NCBI GenBank assembly: GCA_900547555.1 | Contig: URHG01000028.1 | Coordinates: forward strand, 1-32,136 | Source of the DNA: an uncultured Porphyromonadaceae bacterium | GTDB taxonomy: Bacteria > Bacteroidota > Bacteroidia > Bacteroidales > UBA11471 | DNA: 32,136 nucleotides | Direction of reading: 5' to 3' | Part shown: in pieces, positions 16,359-24,075 of the stretch | Numbering within the stretch: the stretch's first letter is position 1 | How the letters are laid out: each line of letters begins with the position of its first letter | Program-made: the position numbers and the translations under genes | Notes under the pieces: model-generated | Seen by the model: only the letters and a program-made list of their open reading frames with translations | Databases searched by the model: none | Told to the model about the DNA's origin: nothing

Positions 16359-16400
16359 AAGAAAGGGAGGCAGACGATACTGAGTCTGCCTCCCTTTCTT
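16359..16400. terminator. Bidirectional hairpin terminator
   Basis: A perfect 17-bp inverted repeat (16359-16375 with 16384-16400) with an 8-base loop. The arms start with AAGAAAGGG and end with CCCTTTCTT, giving a pyrimidine-rich tail in both directions. It sits between two converging genes (ending at 16344 and 16430). Confidence 0.8.
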
Positions 16401-16429
16401 AATTGTTGAGGATTGGTCATTCATGGACG

Positions 16430-17161
16430 TCAGCTTATTCCTTCGGCGTGGTGATATAGAAGTGTTGTCAGGTCGTGAAGGTCGGAGATGATGTACGGTG
16501 CGGAATGGCGGTCGTCTTTGTCGTTCCAGCCCCGGCCTTTGAGCCATACCGGTGTGATACCTAGCGAAAGAGCGGGAGCGATGTCGTTTTTGTAGCTGTC
16601 TCCCACGACGATGGTTTCGCCCGGAGAAAGATGCAGAGCATCGAGGGCGAGACTGAAAATCGCCGGGTTGGGTTTGCGAACGCCGACGCATGCCGATTCG
16701 ATAACGGTATCGAAACAGTTTTTTAGGTCGAAGTCGTCCAGTACGGCAGATAGATTACCGTAAAAATTCGACACCAATGCCAGCCGGTAATCGTTGTGCA
16801 GTTTTTTCAACAAAGGGCGTATTCCGTTTATATGATCGCGGGCTGTCGCATAGCATTTTTCGGCGACAAGGGCCATACGATTCCGCGTATCTACGTTGTC
16901 GGATAGAAACCCGTGCGTTACACCGTAGTCGAGTTCGATGGCGAGTTTTTTTTGCAAAACTTCCCTGAACGTATCATCGGTGGCGATAACAGGTTGTGCT
17001 GCCAACAGGCGTTCGCCTTGCACATATATTTCCCGGAATATTTTGTCTTCCAACAAAAATCCCGCTTCGCGGTAAGCCTCTTGCAACATGATGCCCCAAT
17101 GTGTCCCGTTGGTATCGAGAGTGCCGCCGAAATCGAAGAGTATTCCTTTGATACCGTTCAT
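16430..17161 (-). CDS. HAD-superfamily hydrolase, candidate phosphatase of the inositol cassette
   Basis: A 243-aa cytoplasmic HAD protein. Motif I is DFGGTLD with nucleophile D10. The usual acid/base Asp two residues later is Gly (G12), a variant that recurs in some HAD groups. Motif II is LVSNFYG, motif III is the Lys in GVRKPNPAIF, and motif IV is VVGDSYKNDI. The cap domain (about 18-115) is of the C1 helical type. The start codon overlaps the stop of the CDP-alcohol phosphatidyltransferase gene by ATGA, so translation is coupled. In inositol-lipid synthesis a phosphatase is needed to remove phosphate from phosphatidylinositol phosphate; this protein is the local candidate, which is inference from position. 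Confidence 0.88.
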   Translation of the reverse strand: MNGIKGILFDFGGTLDTNGTHWGIMLQEAYREAGFLLEDKIFREIYVQGERLLAAQPVIATDDTFREVLQKKLAIELDYGVTHGFLSDNVDTRNRMALVAEKCYATARDHINGIRPLLKKLHNDYRLALVSNFYGNLSAVLDDFDLKNCFDTVIESACVGVRKPNPAIFSLALDALHLSPGETIVVGDSYKNDIAPALSLGITPVWLKGRGWNDKDDRHSAPYIISDLHDLTTLLYHHAEGIS

Positions 17162-18111
17162 GCTTTATCCTCCTTTTCGATGGTTGCGATAAATCGTCGG
17201 CATATACGCTCATGCCGTGCGATCATATACATAAGGATAATGTTCATGACCGTGAGTTCGAACAGAAAGTAATACAGCGGCTTATCGAGCAACATGGCGG
17301 CGAAAAGCACGAAAATGCGGGTATTGAAAGTCAGAATATTGGTGTATTTCATCAGCGGTTTGCTTTCGCGGCGGAAAGCTTCGCGCAACGGTGTGGGCCA
17401 TTCGTCTCCGTATCGGTTGTCGAGCAGATGCCTGAGTTTTTGCAGCGAAGGGGTGGAACGCTCCTGTTCACGGGTATAACCGAGGTAAGTGAGGGCTGAC
17501 AGTTTGGCAAAAATATTGGGGAACCAGGGTATTTTCGGATATTCGGAGGCGAGTTGAGCCGAGTCGTCCCATTCGCTTTGCTGTTTCCCTTTGAGGATAA
17601 AGAGATGGAAGTTCCGGTAATAATCGGCCATAGCCGCTTGTTTCACATGGAATATACCGGTAAAAACTCCCAGTAACCAAGCGTAGATGCTCCAACCCTC
17701 TTGTCCCGACAGCCGGTAGGCGACAGCCACATATATCGTTACAAACCAGATGTCGCCGCACATACCGTCGAGAAAACGTCCCAGACGGGAATATTGTCCC
17801 GTCATGCGGGCCAACTGTCCGTCGGCGCTGTCGAGCGAATTGGCTATGACGATGAGTCCGATAGCCCATAAAGTGAGTGGCAGAGAACCGAAGGCGAAGA
17901 GTACCCCTCCTGCTGTTCCTAAAATAATGGCGACAATCGTTACCGCGTTGGGGACGATTCCCAATCGGCGGCAGATAAGCGCCCATACATAACCGATGGG
18001 ACGATAGAAAATGAGGTCGAATGTTTCTTCGGTATCGCGAGATTTCAATGTCGATGCCAGTGTAGGTCGTTTGGACGACGATTGGGCTTGTGCAGTTTGT
18101 TGTTCGGTCAT
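17158..18111 (-). CDS. CDP-alcohol phosphatidyltransferase family membrane protein
   Basis: A 317-aa integral membrane enzyme that transfers a phospho-alcohol between a CDP-linked donor and an alcohol acceptor. The family motif is at 94-120: D94, D97-G98, A101-R102, G111, D115 and a last Asp at D120, one residue later than in the standard DxxDGxxARx8GxxxDxxxD pattern. About six hydrophobic helices are visible (55-75, 80-93, 122-135, 143-155, and two near the C terminus at 262-300). The usual family length is about 200 aa; the extra loop at 165-255 is charged and probably cytoplasmic. I chose ATG 18111 because it lies one base after the upstream stop; an upstream ATG at 18165 would overlap that gene by 53 bases. 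It is third in the cassette and couples to the HAD gene. Confidence 0.88.
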   Translation of the reverse strand: MTEQQTAQAQSSSKRPTLASTLKSRDTEETFDLIFYRPIGYVWALICRRLGIVPNAVTIVAIILGTAGGVLFAFGSLPLTLWAIGLIVIANSLDSADGQLARMTGQYSRLGRFLDGMCGDIWFVTIYVAVAYRLSGQEGWSIYAWLLGVFTGIFHVKQAAMADYYRNFHLFILKGKQQSEWDDSAQLASEYPKIPWFPNIFAKLSALTYLGYTREQERSTPSLQKLRHLLDNRYGDEWPTPLREAFRRESKPLMKYTNILTFNTRIFVLFAAMLLDKPLYYFLFELTVMNIILMYMIARHERICRRFIATIEKEDKA

Positions 18112-18112
18112 G

Positions 18113-18967
18113 TCAACGATTGAATTTTTTGATGATAGATGAGCCGATATGTGCGACCGCTTCATGGAGGCACGGCGAGAAACTCGGCCAGTCGTTCAGG
18201 TCGATGAGGCGTATCGAGCCGTCGGGCGATACGATGGCGTCGCCGCCGTATATATGCAATCCCAAAAGCCGGGCTGCCCGTGTGCAGATGTCGCGCAATA
18301 TATCTTCCTTGAACGGAATAAAAGTGGGAGCCCCGTTTATGCGTTCGTATCCGAACTTGTCGAACCCCTTACGGCTGGGGTAGCACCAATAAAAGAAAGG
18401 ACTTGCATCTATGCCGTAAAATTTTATAAGGTCTCCCGGTAGGTGTCGGTTTACGACTACGCGGGCAATACCTCGTTCTGAAAAAGTTTGTAACAGACGT
18501 TGTGCGTCATTGCCGGTTCGGGCGAAGCAGATGTCTTCGGGGCACATGGCGTGAGTGTCGCTCCGTTTCAGCCAACACGATTCTATGCCCGATTGTTTCA
18601 GATGTTCGTCTATCGGCATCGAAGTATCGGCCGTGAAACTTTCGGGATAAGGAATTCCGTTTTGCAGTAATGTGTATGTGAGAATATCGCGGCGACAATT
18701 TCTGATACTTTGTACGGAATTGACAACGATGGAATTGCGGGATTCTTTTTCGGCCAAGTGTTCGAGTGTTTCATGTCCCCGGGCCATGTGGAATATCAAC
18801 CGTTCGTCCCCGCCGGAGCAAATGAATTCTTCTTCGGTATAGGTTCGTACCGAAAAACCGTTTTCTTCTATGTATTTGGCGGTTAAGGAAAATACGGCGC
18901 TGTCGTTGCATTCCCGATTGGGAGAAAATCGGCTGGCCCTGCTTATTCCTGCGCAGATAGGTTTCAT
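18113..18967 (-). CDS. ATP-grasp-like protein in the inositol cassette
   Basis: A 284-aa cytoplasmic protein. No confident family name, but the C-terminal third reads as ATP-grasp: LLGLHIYGGDAIVSPDGSIR, then LIDLNDWPSFSPC with the metal-binding D256 and N258. This layout resembles inositol 1,3,4-trisphosphate 5/6-kinases (IDVNxFP) and RimK-type ligases. The middle contains a likely ATP-binding lysine in SCWLKRSDTHA (about 150). The N-terminal region (10-70) looks like the pre-ATP-grasp domain. Its ATG overlaps the nucleotidyltransferase stop (TAATG), showing tight coupling. A kinase or ligase acting on an inositol phosphate or its conjugate is a reasonable inference; an amino-acid ligase is the main alternative. 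Confidence 0.75.
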   Translation of the reverse strand: MKPICAGISRASRFSPNRECNDSAVFSLTAKYIEENGFSVRTYTEEEFICSGGDERLIFHMARGHETLEHLAEKESRNSIVVNSVQSIRNCRRDILTYTLLQNGIPYPESFTADTSMPIDEHLKQSGIESCWLKRSDTHAMCPEDICFARTGNDAQRLLQTFSERGIARVVVNRHLPGDLIKFYGIDASPFFYWCYPSRKGFDKFGYERINGAPTFIPFKEDILRDICTRAARLLGLHIYGGDAIVSPDGSIRLIDLNDWPSFSPCLHEAVAHIGSSIIKKFNR

Positions 18968-19680
18968 TATAGCGGTCGTTCGTGTGTGTGTATAAAAGAT
19001 TCGGCTTTTACTATATCTGCGGCATGGTCTATGTCTATGATGCAGGAAAATGCGTGGGCTTTCAGTCGCAGGCCGTTTCCGATAAGGGCACGTTGGAAAT
19101 TCCTCATACGGGACATGCCGGTTTCTATTCCAACTTTCAATACGGGCAGTACGGTGCGTGTAAATGCGTAGATCCCTCCCGAGACATACCGACTTCCGGT
19201 TGTTGCCGAGTCGCCGAAGGCATGGATATTCATATCGGTGTCGGTCTCTACATAGAGAGGTTTCTCGTCATCGATGAAGTCGGTTACGGCCATATATCCG
19301 TCGAGAGTATCGTCTTTCCTGAAAATGTCGATATAACGGGCAAATTCCTGTTCGTCGAAAATGGGATCGACGGTCGTCAGACAAAATTTTTCCCCTGTTA
19401 TACCCGAAGCCAGTTCATAGAAACTGTGCATCGAACTGGGGGTATTTTTGATGATGAGGCGTATCGGGTAACGATGTTGTAAATTCTCGACGTGTCGGCG
19501 TACCTCTTCTCGTTCTTCGTTGATGATGATGTGTATGAGAGAGGCTTGGTTGTCAGAGAAAATACGGCACAACCGGTCGATCAGCGGTTCTCCGCCGATC
19601 GGCACGAGCGGTTTGGCGTATGCTACCCCTTCTCGGGCGAGCCGCGATCCTTCTCCGGCAGCTATGACGGCATATTCCAT
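18967..19680 (-). CDS. Sugar/alcohol-phosphate nucleotidyltransferase (candidate inositol-phosphate cytidylyltransferase)
   Basis: A 237-aa NTP_transferase of the GT-A-like fold. The nucleotide-binding signature AVIAAGEGSRL (4-14) and KPLVPIGGEPLIDRL (23-37) is intact, and TTVDPIFD (about 106-113) fits the metal-binding Asp. It would activate a phosphorylated alcohol to an NDP-alcohol. Because the cassette also has a CDP-alcohol phosphotransferase and an inositol-phosphate synthase is nearby, CDP-inositol is the most economical product, as in archaeal and bacterial inositol-phosphate cytidylyltransferases; CTP specificity cannot be read from the sequence. First gene of the four-gene cassette. 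Confidence 0.88.
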   Translation of the reverse strand: MEYAVIAAGEGSRLAREGVAYAKPLVPIGGEPLIDRLCRIFSDNQASLIHIIINEEREEVRRHVENLQHRYPIRLIIKNTPSSMHSFYELASGITGEKFCLTTVDPIFDEQEFARYIDIFRKDDTLDGYMAVTDFIDDEKPLYVETDTDMNIHAFGDSATTGSRYVSGGIYAFTRTVLPVLKVGIETGMSRMRNFQRALIGNGLRLKAHAFSCIIDIDHAADIVKAESFIHTHERPL

Positions 19681-19801
19681 ATCGTTTATTTTCGAATTCG
19701 GTGATTTTGCAAAAGTCTGAATTCCGATTGTAAATCGACTACGCTTTTATGCTTTATTGTTGTCCGAATAGATATTAAATATCTGTTTTGTTATCGGCAT
19801 A

Positions 19802-19809
19802 CAAAATTA
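19802..19809 (-). promoter_or_regulatory. Possible -7 box for the inositol cassette
   Basis: TAATTTTG on the minus strand, 122 bases upstream of the nucleotidyltransferase gene. It matches TAnnTTTG but has no clear -33. The rest of 19681-19885 shows nothing else. Confidence 0.3.
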
Positions 19810-19885
19810 GGCAAATATTCTTTCCCTGCGATATATTATCTATTATATTTTACGGGGTGGGATATATGAGTGGTATTTGTCTTTT

Positions 19886-20782
19886 TTACAGAATTTCGAC
19901 TTTCGATCTGTTGGCATCGATAACGCGGTAAGCCTCTTCGGCTGTTGCTGTCAGGGGACCCGATTTTTCCAGTTTGAGTGTCGATAACGCTGCGGCGAAG
20001 CAGCCGGCGTCGGGGTATGACACACCTTTATTCCGCATATAGAGATATCCCATGACATACGTATCGCCGCATCCGGTGGCGTCGATTGTTTGACGGGGCG
20101 GATAGGCCGGTATCTTGTAACAGAGGCCGTCGGCGAGTATGATAGACCCGAGGCTGCCCAGTGTGAGCAGGACTTCTTTTACACCCCATGCCGATAGTTG
20201 TTCTGCCGCATGTTTGGGGTCAGCGTAACCGGTAAGCACTTCGGCCTCATGCTCGTTTACTTTCAGAATGTCGATGTATTTCAGGACTTCCTGTTTTTCC
20301 GGCCAGTCGGCAGGGGAGACTTTGTCGCCTTTTACTTCCCGCAGATACCCTTGTGCGTCGACCGAGAGAATAGCTTTTCCCGACAGGTACTCGATGACTT
20401 CTGTCGGGAAGTCGTCGGCCAGCAGGCTGCCTAAGTGAAAAAAACGGGCATTTTCTTTGCGCAAGGCATCGATGGTGAAGGGATCGGCTTTTGCCAGAAC
20501 CCGCTGTGTGCGCTTATCGCTGTTCTCTTCATACCGGTTTTCGAAATAAACGGTATGCCGGCTCGGCAGTACATCTACGTCGATGCCGGCCTTTCGCAAT
20601 TCGTCGACGACCGGATACTCTTTGCTGCTCAGTGCGGTTATCAGTTTATAGCCCGTCTGGGCGTGCAGGCTGGCTATACCTCGAGAAAAATAATAAGCCG
20701 TTCCACCCGGCATGTAAGAGGTGTGTTGCGGGGTAATTATTTTGTCGAGCGTGATGTGTCCTATGCAGCAGATGTCGGTCAT
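19886..20782 (-). CDS. PfkB-family carbohydrate/alcohol kinase
   Basis: A 298-aa ribokinase-type kinase. The N-terminal part has CCIGHITLDKI and the substrate-site glycines MPGGTAYYFSRGIA (24-37). The C-terminal signature DATGCGDTYVMGYLYM carries the catalytic Asp (D240) and the anion hole. The start at 20782 was chosen because a -7 promoter box lies at 20814-20821, inside any longer reading frame, and because the kinase fold begins at MTDICC. Substrate is not readable. In this setting (inositol-phosphate synthase and a CDP-alcohol system nearby) myo-inositol is a candidate, since plant and archaeal inositol kinases belong to PfkB; ribose, fructose or nucleosides remain possible. Confidence 0.88.
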   Translation of the reverse strand: MTDICCIGHITLDKIITPQHTSYMPGGTAYYFSRGIASLHAQTGYKLITALSSKEYPVVDELRKAGIDVDVLPSRHTVYFENRYEENSDKRTQRVLAKADPFTIDALRKENARFFHLGSLLADDFPTEVIEYLSGKAILSVDAQGYLREVKGDKVSPADWPEKQEVLKYIDILKVNEHEAEVLTGYADPKHAAEQLSAWGVKEVLLTLGSLGSIILADGLCYKIPAYPPRQTIDATGCGDTYVMGYLYMRNKGVSYPDAGCFAAALSTLKLEKSGPLTATAEEAYRVIDANRSKVEIL

Positions 20783-20813
20783 GCCATGTGTATTTGGTGT
20801 ATAAAAACGGCCG

Positions 20814-20821
20814 CAAAGATA
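20814..20821 (-). promoter_or_regulatory. Promoter -7 box for the PfkB kinase gene
   Basis: TATCTTTG on the minus strand, 32 bases before the chosen start, with a TTGG (20842-20839) 17 bases further upstream as a possible -33. This box decides against the longer N-terminal reading frame. Confidence 0.6.
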
Positions 20822-20941
20822 CTCCTTTTCGATGAAAACCAATCGCCGTATCATCGTGTTATTACAGAAATTTCGGGTAAAGAATGCTGCTTTTTATAAA
20901 ACTTTTTGCTGCATATATTTAGATATATATTAAATATGCAA

Positions 20942-20949
20942 TATATTTG
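20942..20949 (+). promoter_or_regulatory. Putative -7 box for the PagL-like gene
   Basis: TATATTTG on the plus strand, 75 bases upstream of the ATG at 21024, in an AT-rich stretch with several TATAT repeats. No good -33 element. Confidence 0.45.
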
Positions 20950-21023
20950 TAAACAAGCATGTAAAAAATGAAATGCACCGAGCTCGGTCTCGGGAAGATC
21001 GGATAGCTCTGATAGGTGAGATT

Positions 21024-22322
21024 ATGCGTAAAGTCATTGTTTTTATTATCGGGATATTTCTTATCTGCGAAGGACTTTCGGCTCGGGATAAGTCGGAAAA
21101 AATGCGTCGGGTGTCATTGGGTGCTACGGCCGGGTGGGCTTATCTTTTGGGGCTTGATGATTATGCCCGGGAACTCATACATTCCCATCGTACGCTTTTT
21201 TATACGCTGAATGCCGCATATCGGGCTTTGCCGGAAGACAGCAGCTTGTACGATAACGCTTTCGGATACCCTATGCTCGAAGGCGGCTTTCTGTTGGCCG
21301 ATTATAGTCATATACGTTTGCACGAGGAAAATAGGCATGCGCCTTATATCTCGGGACTTGGTTATATGGTAGCTGCTTATGGAGCTTTCAGACGAGACGT
21401 TGTGAGGTCGGGTCGGTTTTCGTTATCATATTCGTTGGAAAACGGTATCGGATTGTCGACGCGCCCGTATAATCGTGTCGATAATGTTGATAACGAGTTG
21501 ATCGGTTCTCCGGTGTCCGTTTATTTCGGTTTGGGTTTGCAGGGAAAATATAGAGTAGCACGGCATTGGGAACTCTATGCGAGCGTCGATTTGAAACATT
21601 TTTCGAACGGAGCATTGGATCGCCCCAATAAGGGAGCCAATACGGTCGGTTTGTCGGCCGGTTTGCGTTATTACCCTGTTCCTGAAAAGTTGACATTCCC
21701 TGTTCGGAACAGGCAGGGAAAAGCTTTCGACAAATATTTCTATTGCGATCTTTCTGTCGGGTGGGCGGCCAAGTCTCTGATAGACGAGTGGTTTTTGTAT
21801 TATTACATGATTTCTCCACAAGATCCGCGTTACCGGACATCGGTTTTTCCCATTTATTCGGCTCTTACGGCTACGGTTGCACCTATGTTCCGATATCGGT
21901 TGAAATACGCTTCGGGAATAGGTCTCGACTACATGTACATGCCTTATGCCGATCGTTTGAAAGAGGTGGATAAGGAAAAGGGTATGAAGGGATTGGTGTA
22001 TAGTCCGCATTCGGTCGGGCTTTCTTTGCGGCATGAAGTGTTTTATAAACGTTTTTCTCTCTATTTCAGTTTCGGGTGTTATCTGTTCCGGAAAATGGGG
22101 GTCGAATCGCCGGATTTCGATAAGGGGCAGTACAAGTATATTCCGATCGAGAAAGAGAAGCCTTATTATGAGACGTTGGGTTTGCGTTACACTATTCCGG
22201 GGCTGGAATGTGTGTACATCGGTTATCAGGTAAAAGCACATTTACTCAAAGCCGATTGTATGGCATTGAGCATAGGGATAAGATTGGAAAAATTGAAAAA
22301 ACAGGGTGGTCGTACGATTTGA
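21024..22322 (+). CDS. PagL-like acyloxyacyl hydrolase / outer-membrane beta-barrel protein
   Basis: A 432-aa outer-membrane protein with a signal peptide (MRKVIVFIIGIFLICEGLSA, about 1-20). The central motif LKHFSNGALDRPNKGANTVG (about residues 190-209) matches the HFSN-type catalytic His-Ser motif of PagL lipid A 3-O-deacylases, with the following conserved Pro-Asn and Gly-x-Asn. Alternating hydrophobic/aromatic strands run throughout. It is far longer than PagL (about 150-190 aa): the second half (about 230-432) is another barrel-like region. The longer open frame from 20973 adds a charged, non-signal leader, so ATG 21024 is preferred. It lies between the kinase and inositol-phosphate synthase, so a role in remodelling lipid A or another outer-membrane lipid is likely. 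Confidence 0.8.
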   Translation: MRKVIVFIIGIFLICEGLSARDKSEKMRRVSLGATAGWAYLLGLDDYARELIHSHRTLFYTLNAAYRALPEDSSLYDNAFGYPMLEGGFLLADYSHIRLHEENRHAPYISGLGYMVAAYGAFRRDVVRSGRFSLSYSLENGIGLSTRPYNRVDNVDNELIGSPVSVYFGLGLQGKYRVARHWELYASVDLKHFSNGALDRPNKGANTVGLSAGLRYYPVPEKLTFPVRNRQGKAFDKYFYCDLSVGWAAKSLIDEWFLYYYMISPQDPRYRTSVFPIYSALTATVAPMFRYRLKYASGIGLDYMYMPYADRLKEVDKEKGMKGLVYSPHSVGLSLRHEVFYKRFSLYFSFGCYLFRKMGVESPDFDKGQYKYIPIEKEKPYYETLGLRYTIPGLECVYIGYQVKAHLLKADCMALSIGIRLEKLKKQGGRTI

Positions 22323-22477
22323 TTTTTGCCATGAACAATTTATACGGATTATCCGTTTTTTGATACATAATTGGTCGTTTTGTCGTCGTTGATGCTCGTT
22401 TTATCGTAATGCAATTTGTTGTCGGAATATACGGGAGAAAAGAAATAGATAAAACTGTTTTTTAATAAAAAAAGAGT

Positions 22478-22485
22478 TATCTTTG
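22478..22485 (+). promoter_or_regulatory. Promoter -7 box for the inositol-phosphate synthase gene
   Basis: TATCTTTG, 57 bases upstream of the ATG at 22543. The upstream sequence is A/T-rich without a clear -33. Its position supports the shorter start. Confidence 0.55.
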
Positions 22486-22542
22486 TCGTCGCAATTATTT
22501 TGCAGGAATTTAGAAAAAAGGAAAAAGTATTTTGATAAGAAA

Positions 22543-23850
22543 ATGGAAAAAATGAATGTAAAACCGGCAGACGGTAAATTGGGCGTCTTGTGTGTTGGCT
22601 TGGGAGCCGTTACAACGACGTTTATGACTGGTGTGTTAATGGTTCGCAAAGGGCTGGCTAAACCGGTCGGATCGATGACTCAGTATGACAAGATACGGGT
22701 GGGACGCGGTGCCGACAAAAAGTACCTGCATTATAATGAAATCGTACCTATGGCTCAGTTGAACGATATCGTATTCGGCGGTTGGGACGTATATCCTGCC
22801 AATGCTTATGAGTCGGCCATCAATGCCGAGGTTTTGAAAGAGAAAGACATCAATCCTGTAAAAGACGAGTTGCAGAAAATCGTCCCGATGAAGGCTGCTT
22901 TCGATCGCGAGTATGCCAAACGTCTCGACGGTGATAATGTGAAAAATTGCGCTACTCGTTGGGAAATGGTCGAGCAATTGCGTGAAGACATTCGTAAATT
23001 CAAGACCGAAAATAATTGTTCTCGTATCGTTGTGCTGTGGGCCGCATCGACCGAGATTTACGTACCCTACAATAAGACGGTACACAATACCCTCGCCGAT
23101 CTCGAAAAGGCTATGAAAGAAGACGATCGGGAGCATATCGCACCTTCGATGTGTTACGCTTATGCCGCTTTGGCCGAAGGCGCTCCTTTCATTATGGGCG
23201 CTCCCAATACGACGGTCGATATTCCCGCTATGTGGGAAATGGCAGAGAAGACCAAAATGCCTATCGCCGGTAAAGACTTCAAGACCGGTCAGACCCTTGT
23301 GAAATCGGGATTTGCACCTATTATCGGTACTCGTTGCCTCGGTTTGTCGGGTTGGTTCTCTACCAATATTCTCGGTAATCGCGACGGATTGGTTCTCGAT
23401 GAGCCTGCCAATTTCCATACCAAAGAGGTGAGCAAACTCTCGACGCTCGAATCGATCCTTGTTCCCGAAAAACAACCCGATCTCTATACCGACTATTATC
23501 ACAAAGTTCGTATCAATTATTATCCCCCGCGTAATGATAACAAAGAAGGTTGGGATAACATCGATATTTTCGGTTGGATGGGTTATCCCATGCAGATAAA
23601 AATCGATTTCCTCTGTCGCGATTCTATTCTTGCTGCACCCCTTTGCCTCGATTTGGTCTTGCTGAGCGATCTTGCAGCTCGTGCCGGACGTTACGGTATA
23701 CAACGCTTTTTGAGTTTCTTCCTCAAAAGCCCGATGCATGACTATACACAAGACGAAGTGCCTGTAAACCATCTCTTCCAACAGTATGTCATGTTGAAAA
23801 ACGCCCTTCGCGAAATGGGTGGATACGAAGCTGATGAAGAAATCGATTAA
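22543..23850 (+). CDS. ino1: myo-Inositol-1(3)-phosphate synthase
   Basis: A 435-aa NAD-dependent enzyme that converts glucose 6-phosphate to inositol 3-phosphate, the first step of inositol-lipid synthesis. The nucleotide-binding loop GVLCVGLGAVTTTF (about 13-26) is typical. Also seen are the VLWAASTEIY region, GAPNTTVDIPAM, the catalytic AGKDFKTGQTLVKSG segment with active-site lysines, LGLSGWFSTNILGNRDG, and PMQIKIDFLCRDSILAAPL. The start at 22543 is preferred because the longer frame would place the promoter box within a few bases of its start. In B. thetaiotaomicron the homologous enzyme opens the known inositol-lipid locus, as I recall. Here it has its own promoter and terminator and is separated from the cassette by two genes. 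Confidence 0.95.
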   Translation: MEKMNVKPADGKLGVLCVGLGAVTTTFMTGVLMVRKGLAKPVGSMTQYDKIRVGRGADKKYLHYNEIVPMAQLNDIVFGGWDVYPANAYESAINAEVLKEKDINPVKDELQKIVPMKAAFDREYAKRLDGDNVKNCATRWEMVEQLREDIRKFKTENNCSRIVVLWAASTEIYVPYNKTVHNTLADLEKAMKEDDREHIAPSMCYAYAALAEGAPFIMGAPNTTVDIPAMWEMAEKTKMPIAGKDFKTGQTLVKSGFAPIIGTRCLGLSGWFSTNILGNRDGLVLDEPANFHTKEVSKLSTLESILVPEKQPDLYTDYYHKVRINYYPPRNDNKEGWDNIDIFGWMGYPMQIKIDFLCRDSILAAPLCLDLVLLSDLAARAGRYGIQRFLSFFLKSPMHDYTQDEVPVNHLFQQYVMLKNALREMGGYEADEEID

Positions 23851-23872
23851 TACCCCTGTTATATTATAATTG

Positions 23873-23908
23873 AAAAGAGGTCGTATCTGCAAAGGTACGA
23901 CCTCTTTT
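23873..23908 (+). terminator. Terminator after the inositol-phosphate synthase gene
   Basis: A perfect 13-bp inverted repeat (23873-23885 with 23896-23908) whose right arm ends in CCTCTTTT, followed by GTTTG. It begins 22 bases after the stop codon. Confidence 0.8.
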
Positions 23909-24049
23909 GTTTGAATAATATTGGGGGGAGAGGGATATTTTCGAGCTACATGGAAAGTGTCTGCATATTGTCTGATGAATTTATGGGGCGGGGTATTTTC
24001 TGAAAATATAAAAAATGTAAGAAATGGAGTCGGATAAGTCAAAACCTTG

Positions 24050-24057
24050 TATCTTCG
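24050..24057 (+). promoter_or_regulatory. Putative -7 box for the DUF2156-GNAT gene
   Basis: TATCTTCG, one mismatch from TAnnTTTG, 18 bases before the ATG at 24076. This favours the ATG over the TTG at 24061. Confidence 0.45.
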
Positions 24058-24075
24058 CATTTGTTCTTTTCTCGT

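Noticed and set aside
21426..22241. A 271-codon minus-strand frame over the PagL-like gene
   Set aside because: Rich in Arg, Ile and His with no motif; antisense shadow of an outer-membrane protein gene.
22636..24060. A 474-codon open frame on the minus strand opposite the inositol-phosphate synthase gene
   Set aside because: It is antisense to a clearly recognised enzyme and its translation has no family-like motifs; codon bias of the real gene explains the open frame.
24061..24075. TTG start five codons upstream for the DUF2156-GNAT protein
   Set aside because: The ATG at 24076 fits the domain start and the promoter box lies only a few bases before the TTG.
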